In this document: piece by piece, positions 25,326-34,520 of the stretch
Layout: every line of letters starts with the position of its first letter
Numbering within the stretch: position 1 is the first letter of the stretch
From: Prolixibacteraceae bacterium
GTDB lineage: Bacteria; Bacteroidota; Bacteroidia; Bacteroidales; Prolixibacteraceae
NCBI GenBank assembly: GCA_023229575.1
Contig: JALNYZ010000002.1
Coordinates: 62,001 to 126,000 of the forward strand
DNA length: 64,000 nt
Direction of reading: 5' to 3'
Program-made: the position numbers and the translations under genes
The notes under the pieces: model-generated
Database searches by the model: none
The model's input: the letters and a program-made list of their open reading frames with translations, nothing else
What the model was told of the DNA's origin: nothing

Positions 25326-27910
25326 CTTATTCTGCTTGATTTTCCGCCAATTACAAAACTCATTAGCTTAACGGTTCCCGATACTTTGACAGGTTGTGTG
25401 TAGAGTTGGCTTTGCAAGGTTGGTTCCGTAGCATCCGTGGTAAACCGGATTTCAAGGCCTGGGAATTCTACATTCGCGTTAAGCATTCCATCTTTGATGA
25501 TAGCGCCGGGCAGGGGTACCCTGAAATTGTAACCTCCGTTCAGCTGAGACAAACGTGGCAACTCTTTCAAGGCAAGGATATTGGCTATTTTATTCCAATC
25601 GCTTGTCAGTTGCTTCTCCCTTGCATCCCTGTTTTCGATGGTTTCCCATTTTCTTTTGGTCGACCAGGCGGTCTCAGAAAAGGCAATCAAACGTGGTAAA
25701 TAGTAGTATTCGAGCATCGCCTCACCTTTGATGGTTTCACTCCAGATTTGTGCCTGAACGCCTAAGATATTTTTTCGGGCTTCCGGTTTTAGCCTGACTT
25801 TGCCACTGTACTCTTTATCCGTATCGATGGTCCTTCCCATGGCCGTTTTGGTCGTGGTCTTGAAAAGATCGAAGGGGGCAAATGCGTAAAATTGTTTGGT
25901 GTCCAAAAAACCTGCCCAGTAATTGCCGGGTTCAACCGGATCCTTGTCGTATGGAAAATCAAGATAGAAATTGGAGACATCGCACAAAACGACTTTGTAT
26001 CCGGCATTGGCCAGTTTGTACCCAAGATCTTCGGCCCCTTCGGTGTTGTTCCATAAATAGGGCAGGAGTCCTTTCCCGACAAATTCAAAATTGGGCGTTG
26101 GTTTTCCGTTGGCATCCGAAATCAGGGCAGCCTCTTCCCATCCGCCGATATCCTTCACACCATTATCTTTCAGGATGGCTGAGATCCGGCGAAGACAGTA
26201 CGCTTGCAAACTTTTATCATCCGGCTTGATTTCCGGATGTTCAGACAACAGTTTTTTTACCATTGGTGATCCATTCCAGGCTCCGGCGGCCACCTCATCT
26301 CCACCCGTGTGGAAGATTTCCATTGGAACGCCGGCCTGTTCATACATCTTCCTGATCCCTTTCACTGCCGTATCATAAAAATGATAAACAGATTCCCTGC
26401 CAACACAAACCACATTGTCGTGGTATCCCTGCGCGGAGATGTATTTTGAAGTGTCCTCCGGATCAATGAGCCTGTATTCATTGGCTTCAGCCACTTTCCC
26501 CTCCTTCATCAGCCTTTGATACCTGAATTCCATCGATTTGATGGCAGACCTGACATGTGCCGGGAAATTGATCACAGGAATGACGGTAATGTGCCTTTCT
26601 TTGGCGAATTTCAGCATTTCCACAAACTCATCAGAGGTATAATAGCCACTGCCGTAACTATCCTTTGCATCAGCAAACGGACCGCTGCCATAGGAGGGAT
26701 GAAGGCTGGGATCACTTAAATTTCCATGTAACCTGCGACTGCCAATTTGTGTCAGTTCGGGCAACCCCGGTATCTCAACCCGCCACCCTTCATCCTCCAT
26801 GAAATAAAACAGAAAATGGTTCAGTTTGTAAAATGCCATGATATCCAGCATTTTAAGCATCGTCTCTTTGGTTTGAAAACTACGCGACATGTCGAACTGC
26901 AATCCCCGGTAGGGAAATCTGGGTTCGTCGGTTATCAGCAGACTGGCAGTTTGAAGTGTACTCTTTTTGTTTTGAAAAGCGCTGGCAGGAAGTGATGCCA
27001 GAAAACTTTGGATGGCATAAAACACCCCTGCAGCATCCTTACCTACCATTTTGATGCCGTTTTTTGGATCAATTGTGAGTTGATACGACTCACTTTTGAC
27101 AGTTCGCCCTGATTCTAATTGCATAGAAAATGCGGGTTGATGATCTGGCGTACCCTTAACAATGGTAAAATCTTCACCTGTCAACCCTTTCAACCTTTTG
27201 ATAAGGTAGCCCGCTTCAGAATCAAGACCCTCGCCATAAAAAATTTGCCACTTTTTATCAATAAAAACCGGCTCTTTACCACTTTTGAAGGAATGAGGAG
27301 TTGGAATGACATTATTTTCCAGATTTTCATTGAGTAAGTTAAGTTTCAAATTGGCAGCGTATCTGCTTTCAGGTGTTGGGACCATCGATTCATCTTCAGG
27401 CTTTCGCATTAATTGTTCCGGTCTAGTAAAATCTCCTATGATCTGTTTTCCAACCGGAACAATGCCGGATTCTTTATCATTGGCGTCATAAAATACGAAA
27501 TACATTCCCATGGCCGCATCGGTCTTTTTGATCATGAAACCAGTGCCGCAGTAATTTATTCGGATGGAATCGCCTGGAAGCAACCGAAAATTTTTGGAAG
27601 GTATCAGTTTGAACCAGTCGCCATTGATATGGACAACTTTTGCCACCCTTACTGAATCTTCGATAATGGGAGTTGGCGGCAATTGGGAAAAAAACATCGC
27701 CCAGCCTCTGTTTTCCAGCGTCATTTTGCTCTGGTTGTATATGGTAAATGCAGCCAGCGCCTGCGTTTTACCCTGGTACATGTTTGTTACAACTTCCCAT
27801 TTGACCTTCAGTTCTGAAGAGATGGGAAGGGATTTATTCTGCTTTTCCGTGCAACCGAAGAAGAGACAGATAAAGACAAAAAGTAGTGCCGAATGGAATA
27901 ATTTCGTCAT
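25310..27910 (-). CDS. GH20 beta-N-acetylhexosaminidase, chitobiase-type lipoprotein
   Basis: Releases terminal GlcNAc/GalNAc from chito-oligosaccharides or glycoproteins. 866 aa; lipobox LFFGC (Cys20). Domain order follows bacterial chitobiase: CHB_HEX carbohydrate-binding N-domain (about 32-180), GH20b (about 205-335), GH20 TIM barrel (about 337-780) and a C-terminal Ig-like domain. The catalytic pair is D538-E539 in IFHTGGDEVAAGAWNG; D538 orients the substrate acetamido group. The last codons SEVQY lie inside the 72-bp palindrome shared with the convergent pseudogene. It is divergent from a NagX-like membrane protein, a link to amino-sugar use. Confidence 0.95.
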   Translation of the reverse strand: MTKLFHSALLFVFICLFFGCTEKQNKSLPISSELKVKWEVVTNMYQGKTQALAAFTIYNQSKMTLENRGWAMFFSQLPPTPIIEDSVRVAKVVHINGDWFKLIPSKNFRLLPGDSIRINYCGTGFMIKKTDAAMGMYFVFYDANDKESGIVPVGKQIIGDFTRPEQLMRKPEDESMVPTPESRYAANLKLNLLNENLENNVIPTPHSFKSGKEPVFIDKKWQIFYGEGLDSEAGYLIKRLKGLTGEDFTIVKGTPDHQPAFSMQLESGRTVKSESYQLTIDPKNGIKMVGKDAAGVFYAIQSFLASLPASAFQNKKSTLQTASLLITDEPRFPYRGLQFDMSRSFQTKETMLKMLDIMAFYKLNHFLFYFMEDEGWRVEIPGLPELTQIGSRRLHGNLSDPSLHPSYGSGPFADAKDSYGSGYYTSDEFVEMLKFAKERHITVIPVINFPAHVRSAIKSMEFRYQRLMKEGKVAEANEYRLIDPEDTSKYISAQGYHDNVVCVGRESVYHFYDTAVKGIRKMYEQAGVPMEIFHTGGDEVAAGAWNGSPMVKKLLSEHPEIKPDDKSLQAYCLRRISAILKDNGVKDIGGWEEAALISDANGKPTPNFEFVGKGLLPYLWNNTEGAEDLGYKLANAGYKVVLCDVSNFYLDFPYDKDPVEPGNYWAGFLDTKQFYAFAPFDLFKTTTKTAMGRTIDTDKEYSGKVRLKPEARKNILGVQAQIWSETIKGEAMLEYYYLPRLIAFSETAWSTKRKWETIENRDAREKQLTSDWNKIANILALKELPRLSQLNGGYNFRVPLPGAIIKDGMLNANVEFPGLEIRFTTDATEPTLQSQLYTQPVKVSGTVKLMSFVIGGKSSRISEVQY

Positions 27911-28078
27911 TGTTGAGTTATTAAATAGTTGTAGTATAATGTTTTATCCTGTCAAGAATTGAACTGATCAATTTTTGATTGCCGTGGTAAAAAACAGAAT
28001 TGGATGATTAACTTTATCCTGAATTCAAATCCAATTTTCTTTTTAAAATTAACGATTCCATTTTTAAAAACTACAACT

Positions 28079-29173
28079 ATGACTGAAACAAAACGATTGA
28101 TCTCCCTGGATGTCATGAGGGGATTGACGGTCGCTGCCATGATAGTGGTCAACTATCCCGGTAGCGAGCTTTTTTCGTATGCACCACTAAACCATTCCAA
28201 GTGGAATGGACTCTCACCAACCGATCTGATTGCACCAATCTTCCTTTTCGTAGTTGGCGTCTCAATTGCATTCGCCTACACCAAAAGGCTTGAAATGGGT
28301 GCTTCTAAGACCGACATGTACAAGAAAATTGTCGTCAGGTCGATAAAAATTTATCTGGTAGGTCTCATTCTCAACCTGTTGCCTGATTTTAATTTTGCCG
28401 ATCTGAGATATACTGGTACGCTACCGCGGATTGCCCTTGTATTTCTATTTTGTGCCATTCTGTTTTTAAATACCAACTGGAAGAAGCAGGCATGGATTGG
28501 CTTTTTTATTTTGCTTGCCTATTGGCTGGCGATGCTTTTTATTCCAACACCGGGTTATGACAAACCTATGCTGGAGCCCGGAATGAACCTGGCTGCCTGG
28601 ATTGACACAAAATTTCTTCCTGGTACCATGTGGCAAAAAACCTGGGATCCGGAGGGAATACTCAGCACTTTTCCATCTTTTGTTTCAGGGATTTCCGGAA
28701 TGGTGGTGGGACGCCTTTTGCTAGGGAAACTGGAAAAGAAGGACAAAGTAATTTACCTGATGATTGGTGGTTTTGTCTCAATTATTCTGGGATATCTCTG
28801 GAACCTGCATTTCCCATGTAACGAAAATATCTGGAGTAGCTCTTTCGTGCTGATAACCTCTGGTGTTGCTGCACTATTTCTTGGATCTTTATTTTATATA
28901 ATTGATATACTTGGAATTACACGCTTTACGGAAGGTGGTTTGATATTTGGGGCCAATGCTATTACTGTCTATTTTCTCGCTGATATCTGGGCACTTTTCT
29001 TTTACGAACTTAAAATGGGAGGTGCATCTTTGAACGAACATTTTGTGACTTTCTTTTCCGGGTATGGACCTTCCCCCCAGTTTTGGAGCATGATTTATGC
29101 CGTCTTGTTTGTCATGGTCAATTTCATTCCAGCCCTCGTGCTTTACAGGAAAAGGATTTTTATCAAGCTTTAA
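28079..29173 (+). CDS. NagX-like / DUF5009 membrane acyltransferase-family protein
   Basis: About 364 aa from ATG 28079; the longer frame from 28004 adds 25 residues without family character. The start MTETKRLISLDVMRGLTVAAMIVVNYPGS and LSPTDLIAPIFLFVVGVSIAFAY are characteristic of the heparan-alpha-glucosaminide N-acetyltransferase-like family, which includes NagX. About ten transmembrane helices follow. Family members are linked to transmembrane acetylation or to N-acetylglucosamine metabolism. Divergent placement from the GH20 hexosaminidase supports an amino-sugar role, but the enzymatic activity of bacterial members is poorly defined. Confidence 0.85.
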   Translation: MTETKRLISLDVMRGLTVAAMIVVNYPGSELFSYAPLNHSKWNGLSPTDLIAPIFLFVVGVSIAFAYTKRLEMGASKTDMYKKIVVRSIKIYLVGLILNLLPDFNFADLRYTGTLPRIALVFLFCAILFLNTNWKKQAWIGFFILLAYWLAMLFIPTPGYDKPMLEPGMNLAAWIDTKFLPGTMWQKTWDPEGILSTFPSFVSGISGMVVGRLLLGKLEKKDKVIYLMIGGFVSIILGYLWNLHFPCNENIWSSSFVLITSGVAALFLGSLFYIIDILGITRFTEGGLIFGANAITVYFLADIWALFFYELKMGGASLNEHFVTFFSGYGPSPQFWSMIYAVLFVMVNFIPALVLYRKRIFIKL

Positions 29174-29187
29174 TTTTCATAAATTTT

Positions 29188-29234
29188 GGAATGTGAAGCA
29201 TATAAATCGAATCATGATTCACATTCCTTTTTTT
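29188..29234 (+). terminator. Terminator after the NagX-like gene
   Basis: Stem GGAATGTGA (29188-29196) and TCACATTCC (29219-29227), then TTTTTTTATT. The palindrome GAATCATGATTC is nested at 29209-29220. Confidence 0.85.
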
Positions 29235-29307
29235 ATTGCCTATAGCCGTTTTTATGACAACTTTTTGAAAAGTTGTTTGTTGTAAAAGAAACATAATTGG
29301 ATTTTGA

Positions 29308-31065
29308 GTGAATATTGATATCTATACTTTTGGCATTGTTCTTGGGATATTCTATGCCATTCAGTTTGTAATTTTTCTGATTGAATTTTATTATAACAGA
29401 AGTTACAAAGGGATCGGATGGTGGCTGATTTATGCAGCGACCTCTTTATTTGGGTTTCTTTGTTTAATAGCCAGGCAAATAAAGTCGATCGAGCACCTTG
29501 CTATTTTTGGGCAGAATGTTGCATTCATCACGGCTTCGTTTCTTCTCTACATTGGTCTCATGCGATTCCTTGGCAAAAGGGAAAAGATGAATCTGATAAT
29601 AATCATATTCATCTTTTTTCTAATCCCCTTTACCTATTTTCTGTTTCTTAAGGATAATATCCAGGTTAGGACGATCGTAATCTGGTCTGCCGTAACATTA
29701 ATAGCTGTTCTGTCAGCCTATGACCTTCAAAAATACAAGACCAAATCACTGGAGATTGCCTGTAATATTAGCATTACGGTCTTTGCCTTCCACGCATTGT
29801 TTTCAGGATCAAAGGTGTTGTTACTTTTAAGTGGAAATGTGATTAAAACATTTGATTCGCAGGTATTTATAAATTCTTCCTCATATATTGAGCTCTTGAT
29901 TGTTTCCTTGCTCTGGACTTATACACTGATCTTATTTATCAATCATCGGTTGACCTCGGACATGAAACTTGCCAAAGATCATTTTGAAGTGATTTTTAAT
30001 ACCACTCCGGATACCATTTTAATAACGGGACTAGCGGATGGGCTCATCACCTCTGTTAACGATAAATTTGAGGAAGTAACCGGGTACAGTGCAGAAGAGG
30101 CGTTGGGGAAAACTGTTTTTGACCTGAACCTTTGGGAAGAACCGGAAGAGCGGAAAGTTTTTGCCAAGCTTGTTCAAAAGAATGGTTATTGTTCTGATTT
30201 CGAGTATAAATGTAGAATTAGAAATCAAAATATTTTGACAGGTTTGATCTCCAGCCGAACCATCATTCTGAACAATGAACCGTATATCATCAGCGTGGTC
30301 CGGGATATTACCGAGAGAAAGAAAAGGGAAGAGGAGATTGTGTTGCAGAATGCGCAATTGCAAATACTTAATAATGAAAAGGATAAATTCTTCTCAATCA
30401 TTGCACATGATCTAAAAAATCCGTTTAACGCCTTTCTTGGTTTGACGGAGGTCATGGCGGATGAAATACCCAACCTGCCGCTAAGTGAAGTAATACTGCT
30501 CGCAGGCAAAATGAGGGATTCAGCGAGAAATTTAAACGGACTTCTGGAAAATCTCCTGTCATGGTCGATGATCAAACGCGGGATGACCAGTTTTCATCCG
30601 GAAATTATAGCCCTGCTTCCCGAAATTAATGAGAGCATTCTAACCTACCATGATCCCGCGAACAAGAAACAAATAGGCATTGGACTTCAGGTAACATCAG
30701 AAATGATGGTTTACGCCGATAAAAATATGTTGCGGTCAATGATCAGGAATCTCGTATCAAATGCAATAAAATTTACGCCGGAAGGTGGATCTGTGATCAT
30801 TTCTGCGAGTGTTCTGCCTGACAATTCTACTCAAATTTCCATCAAGGATACAGGTATTGGAATTACCCAAGAGATGCAGAAGTTACTTTTCCAATTGGAT
30901 TCAACCACCTCAAGAAGCGGCACCAATGGTGAGTTGAGTTGTGGTTTGGGATTGCATTTGTGCCAGGAATACGTATCCACTCACAATGGCAAAATATGGG
31001 TTGAAAGTCTTAATGGAGAAGGAAGTACATTTTTTGTCACATTGCCTTCTGTTGAACAGGTTTAG
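29308..31065 (+). CDS. Membrane PAS-domain sensor histidine kinase
   Basis: 585 aa, starting at GTG 29308 since no good ATG is upstream. The N-terminal ~215 residues form about seven hydrophobic helices (7TM-type sensor), then a PAS domain (about 225-345: FNTTPDTILITGLADGLITSVND, ending SVVRDITERKKREEE), a coiled coil, a HisKA domain with phospho-acceptor His in KFFSIIAHDLKNPFNAFLG and a HATPase_c domain (N-box MIRNLVSNAIKFTPEGG, G-box DTGIGIT and CGLGLHLC). No response regulator gene is adjacent, so it is an orphan kinase. The signal is unknown. Confidence 0.92.
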   Translation: MNIDIYTFGIVLGIFYAIQFVIFLIEFYYNRSYKGIGWWLIYAATSLFGFLCLIARQIKSIEHLAIFGQNVAFITASFLLYIGLMRFLGKREKMNLIIIIFIFFLIPFTYFLFLKDNIQVRTIVIWSAVTLIAVLSAYDLQKYKTKSLEIACNISITVFAFHALFSGSKVLLLLSGNVIKTFDSQVFINSSSYIELLIVSLLWTYTLILFINHRLTSDMKLAKDHFEVIFNTTPDTILITGLADGLITSVNDKFEEVTGYSAEEALGKTVFDLNLWEEPEERKVFAKLVQKNGYCSDFEYKCRIRNQNILTGLISSRTIILNNEPYIISVVRDITERKKREEEIVLQNAQLQILNNEKDKFFSIIAHDLKNPFNAFLGLTEVMADEIPNLPLSEVILLAGKMRDSARNLNGLLENLLSWSMIKRGMTSFHPEIIALLPEINESILTYHDPANKKQIGIGLQVTSEMMVYADKNMLRSMIRNLVSNAIKFTPEGGSVIISASVLPDNSTQISIKDTGIGITQEMQKLLFQLDSTTSRSGTNGELSCGLGLHLCQEYVSTHNGKIWVESLNGEGSTFFVTLPSVEQV

Positions 31066-31082
31066 CCTGATTCGGTTCTGAT

Positions 31083-31117
31083 ATCTTTGCGTCTTATTTT
31101 GCGTTCTTTGCGTGAAC
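31083..31117. repeat. ACGCAAAG-type short repeats at the TatD stop
   Basis: On the minus strand: CACGCAAAG, AACGCAAAA, then TAAGACGCAAAG. The units encode the last residues of TatD (VHAKNAK), supply its TAA stop (31096-31094) and continue beyond. Confidence 0.75.
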
Positions 31118-31771
31118 TTTTTTATTATTTCTCAATCTCACAAAGTTCTCAATAACGGCTCTTTTAAAATCGGTCTCTTTCATTTTCAGGTAACCACCAA
31201 CTGCCTTGTAAATGGATTGAACCGGCAGGTCTGAATCATCTGTTTCACAAAAAATGGATGATATTGGTATATGATTTATAGCATGGCAAATCCTGGAATT
31301 GGGATTGAGAATCATTGTCCCAACTGAAAAGTAAAATCCCCTTTTTACCAAATTCGCTGTCAATTGGTCACTACCATTGTATCCGTGCAAAATCATAGGA
31401 ATATGATAATGGCGAGTAATTTCAAGCAACTCCTCCCATGCTTTCACGCAGTGGATAATTACTGGCTTACACAGGATAACTGCCTTATTTAGATGCAGTT
31501 CAAAAATGTCCTGTTGCAATTGAATGGGTATCTTACAAACTTTATCCAACCCTGTCTCACCCAAAGCAACTAAATTTGAACTGCTTCCATGGAGATCCAA
31601 TATTCTGGATAGCTCTGCTGCAGAGAGTTTATCTGCATGCCATGGATGGAGTCCGGCAGAATATAATTGCTTTGGAATATCAGTTTCCTCGTGCAATAAC
31701 TGATTGTAAACAGTTATTACTCCATCCTGGGTTGATAGTTTATGTGTATGGAAATTAATGTAATTATCCAT
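31094..31771 (-). CDS. TatD-family metal-dependent hydrolase
   Basis: 225 aa. TatD enzymes are DNases or hydrolases of the amidohydrolase fold. Visible parts: the metal-binding YINFHTHKL at the N-terminus, YSAGLHPWH, LVALGETGLDK (bridging Glu), PVIIHCVKAWEELL, PMILHGYNG, YFSVGTMI and FCETDDSDLP with the final metal-ligand Asp. It is shorter than E. coli TatD (~260 aa), as is common for the Bacteroidota group. The extreme C-terminus (KVHAKNAK) is encoded by intergenic short repeats, so the original stop was probably a few codons earlier. Confidence 0.88.
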   Translation of the reverse strand: MDNYINFHTHKLSTQDGVITVYNQLLHEETDIPKQLYSAGLHPWHADKLSAAELSRILDLHGSSSNLVALGETGLDKVCKIPIQLQQDIFELHLNKAVILCKPVIIHCVKAWEELLEITRHYHIPMILHGYNGSDQLTANLVKRGFYFSVGTMILNPNSRICHAINHIPISSIFCETDDSDLPVQSIYKAVGGYLKMKETDFKRAVIENFVRLRNNKKVHAKNAK

Positions 31772-31864
31772 TAATCTGGAATTTAGTGAATTCAGTTATA
31801 AACTTGTTCATTGAATATCAACTCTACTCCAGGATAACGGAGTGAATCTAAAATCAAAATTTTC

Positions 31865-32911
31865 TCAGATAAATGGAATTGTTTTTTGCTCCCTGTTGCT
31901 AACCAGACATGCTTCCAAAATTCGGATGGTCATCAAGGCCTCTTCCGGCTTGACCATTAATTCCGCTCCGTTTCGGATGGATTCGTAAAGATCTTTGTAG
32001 AAATGGGCATAATTTCCGGAAATGGTCTCAACCTTGCCTTCAAAATGGGCGCCATTTATGGAGGTATTAAGTTTTCCCCAGTCACTTTGTGGTTCCTTGC
32101 CCCAATCGGGTTCATCCGGAAGCCTGTGCAACTTTAGCATCTCCTCTTGTGGATCTGTTGCCATTTTGACAAATGATCCTTCTGTCCCATGGATGATAAA
32201 CTGTGGTCCCATCTCTCTGACAAGGTAGGAGCATCTCAAGGTGGCAACAAATCCATCGTATTGAAGGCGAATATGAAATTGATCGGTTGTTCTTCCACCT
32301 GTCCTCAATACGGAGAGATTTGCAGTAACTGTTTTTGGTTTACCAAAAAGCACCAATGCCTGATCGACTATGTGAGGACCAAGATTAAACAGGACTCCGG
32401 TCCGTTCGTCTCCGTCCTCTTTCCACGAACCCTCCTGTATGAAGTTGCGGTAGCGATCGTAGTGACATTCGTATTCAACAATTCGACCCAAAAATTTGTT
32501 TTCCAGAACTTTGCGTACAGTTTGGAAACCTCCGTCGAGTCGGCGGTTTTGGTAAACAGTAAGCAGAACTTCGTTGTGCTTTGCAATTTCAATGAGTTTT
32601 ACAGCTTCTTCGCTTGTTTTGGCAAAGGGTTTCTCCACAACAACATGCTTGCCTGCCTCCATGGCCATTTTGGCCATCTCAAAATGCAGATAGTCAGGAG
32701 TGTTGACAATAACCAACTCGACAACAGGATCGTGCAAAATCTTGTCAAAGTCATTTACAATGGTTGCCATCGGATAAAGTTTTTCCGATATCCTGTGGTT
32801 TCTTTCCAGGACCTTGTGAATTTTATATTGCGGCAGGACTTTCAGGGATGGCCCGTGAAATACCTGGCCCGACATGCCGAAGGAGCAAAGTGCTGTTACG
32901 ATTGGTTTCAT
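31865..32911 (-). CDS. Gfo/Idh/MocA-family oxidoreductase
   Basis: 348 aa, NAD(P)-dependent. N-terminal dinucleotide fold with a GMSGQVFHGP variant of GxGxxG, then PVVELVIVNTPDYLHFEMAKMA and GKHVVVEKPFAKTSEEA with the conserved EKP. The active-site region GVLFNLGPHIVDQALVLFG replaces the usual GGxxxDxGxH with a Leu-Gly-Pro-His form seen in YdgJ/GutB-like members. It shares little with the oxidoreductase at 15955 beyond the fold. Neighbouring genes give no pathway clue. It ends in an unremarkable AT-rich spacer before TatD. Confidence 0.9.
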   Translation of the reverse strand: MKPIVTALCSFGMSGQVFHGPSLKVLPQYKIHKVLERNHRISEKLYPMATIVNDFDKILHDPVVELVIVNTPDYLHFEMAKMAMEAGKHVVVEKPFAKTSEEAVKLIEIAKHNEVLLTVYQNRRLDGGFQTVRKVLENKFLGRIVEYECHYDRYRNFIQEGSWKEDGDERTGVLFNLGPHIVDQALVLFGKPKTVTANLSVLRTGGRTTDQFHIRLQYDGFVATLRCSYLVREMGPQFIIHGTEGSFVKMATDPQEEMLKLHRLPDEPDWGKEPQSDWGKLNTSINGAHFEGKVETISGNYAHFYKDLYESIRNGAELMVKPEEALMTIRILEACLVSNREQKTIPFI

Positions 32912-32955
32912 CTGTAAATTTATTTTTTGCGTTTAGTATTATTTCAATTCTTTTC

Positions 32956-33142
32956 AGAGACTGTTTAAAATTCATTTTTTTGCCCGGAGGGCATTAATAT
33001 CAATAGAAAAAAACAACGAAGATATCTATTGTCCGTTAGGACATTAACAGATAAAATATTAATTCCCTACGGGAAATCTGGTTTAATGGTATGCCCTTTC
33101 TATTGACATTTATCTCCTACGGAGAAAATTTAAACAGTCTCT
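32956..33142. repeat. MITE-like element with AGAGACTGTTTAAA ends and CGTA palindromes
   Basis: 187 bp with perfect 14-bp inverted ends at 32956-32969 and 33129-33142. Inside are palindromes TGCCCGGAGGGCA (32981), TGTCCGTTAGGACA (33030), TTCCCTACGGGAA (33063) and TCTCCTACGGAGA (33113). A partial second copy starts at 62665. No gene is seen in this 397-bp spacer. Confidence 0.7.
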
Positions 33143-33179
33143 AATTTCCTAAAGTCAGATAGAACACAACTATTAAACT

Positions 33180-33275
33180 TCCGCGTAGCGGATAAAGTAT
33201 TATAGAAAATCAATCTCCTCAGAGCCCTTTACCTCGTAGAGGTTAAACAAATTAAGCCTTTCAGAAATTTCTGAA
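33180..33275. repeat. Further palindromes next to the MITE-like element
   Basis: TCCGCGTAGCGGA (33180-33192), ACCTCGTAGAGGT (33231-33243) and TTCAGAAATTTCTGAA (33260-33275). The first two keep the GTA centre but have different complementary arms, like those at 33063 and 33113. Confidence 0.6.
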
Positions 33276-33308
33276 TATTTAAGCTGTTCATATTCTATGA
33301 TCCATTGT

Positions 33309-34403
33309 TCACATCCACTTTTTTCTCTTGAAATAGATAATCATCAAGATGGAGGAGGCTATGCAAATCGACCAAAAAAGCGGGTATCCCCATTGCCATT
33401 CCAACTCCGGTAAAAACTTAAAGTTCATCCCGTAAACTCCCGCAAAAAATGTTAGCGGAATGAAAATTGCAGAGAAAATTGTTAGCACTTTCATGATCTC
33501 ATTCAACTTGAGGCTTACGCTTGACAAGTAAAGATCCATCATGCTTGAGGTAAGATCGCGTAAATTGTCGAGGGTCTCTATGATCTGGACCGAATGGTCG
33601 TAAATATTTCTGAAATAGAGACGACTCTCTTCAGTGATCAACTCATGATCCGAACGCTCCATTTTGTTGATTAGTTCCCTGACAGGCCATATCGTTTTTC
33701 CCACATATACCAATCGGCGCTTCATCCGGTAGATAATCTCCTGATTGGCGCTTCCCGGATTCACAATCAATTCACTTTCTGTAGTTTCAATGATGTTTCC
33801 AATATCTTCGATGATGAGGAAATATTGATCTATCATGACATCAGCGAGGGTAAATGAAAGGTAATCACTTTTCATCTTTCTTACTCTTCCTTTGCTGACA
33901 AGAATTCTTTTGAGAAGCCCGTCAAACAGTTGGGATTCCGTTTCATGAAAGGAGAGGACATAATTCTTACCCAGAATAATGCTAACCTGTTCTATGTTTA
34001 CATCCTTATCTTCTGGATTGATTATCAGGGCATTAAATATCTGGAAAATGTAATTGTCCCTCTCTTCCATACGGGGTCTTTGAGTGGTATTGGTAATGTC
34101 CTCCAGATCCAGTGAATTGATCTGAAAAATTTCCCCCAGTCGGGCGATTATGTCAATGTTGTGTACACCAGTTACCCTTATCCATTTAATCTTGTCCGTC
34201 GAAAGAAATTTCGAAAGCTGATCAGGTTCTTCGATGAGGTGTTTTTCTGCCTCCGATTCGTTGTACTCAATCAATTCAATATTACAAGGTTCAGTGCGTG
34301 GTTTTCCAACATACTGTAAAGTTCCGGGTGGTGTATCTTTTGCCGCAACGCGTGGCACAAATTTATGAACATCGATTTTTTTGAATTTATTTTTGTTTTT
34401 CAT
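33309..34403 (-). CDS. corA: CorA-family magnesium/cobalt transporter
   Basis: Pentameric inner-membrane Mg2+/Co2+ channel. 364 aa: a long cytoplasmic N-domain (about 1-295) including VSIILGKNYVLSFHE and the long stalk helix, then two C-terminal transmembrane helices. The selectivity signature GMN is present in AGVYGMNFKFLPE after TM1, and the short basic C-terminus (FKRKKWM) is typical. Divergent from the thioredoxin-fold gene. Start ATG 34403. Nothing unusual. Confidence 0.95.
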   Translation of the reverse strand: MKNKNKFKKIDVHKFVPRVAAKDTPPGTLQYVGKPRTEPCNIELIEYNESEAEKHLIEEPDQLSKFLSTDKIKWIRVTGVHNIDIIARLGEIFQINSLDLEDITNTTQRPRMEERDNYIFQIFNALIINPEDKDVNIEQVSIILGKNYVLSFHETESQLFDGLLKRILVSKGRVRKMKSDYLSFTLADVMIDQYFLIIEDIGNIIETTESELIVNPGSANQEIIYRMKRRLVYVGKTIWPVRELINKMERSDHELITEESRLYFRNIYDHSVQIIETLDNLRDLTSSMMDLYLSSVSLKLNEIMKVLTIFSAIFIPLTFFAGVYGMNFKFLPELEWQWGYPLFWSICIASSILMIIYFKRKKWM

Positions 34404-34520
34404 TTTCTGGGTAGAACTGCATGTTGTTTATTCCTATTTTTGTACTGGATGCAATTTCAAAGTTTTCTGTATAAAAATAGCAAATCTTTGAAGCCGGTAA
34501 TGCCACAAATAAAATAGAAG

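Noticed and set aside
32189..32917. 242-aa plus-strand frame opposite the Gfo/Idh/MocA gene
   Set aside because: The minus-strand protein has a Rossmann fold and EKP motif; the plus frame has none.
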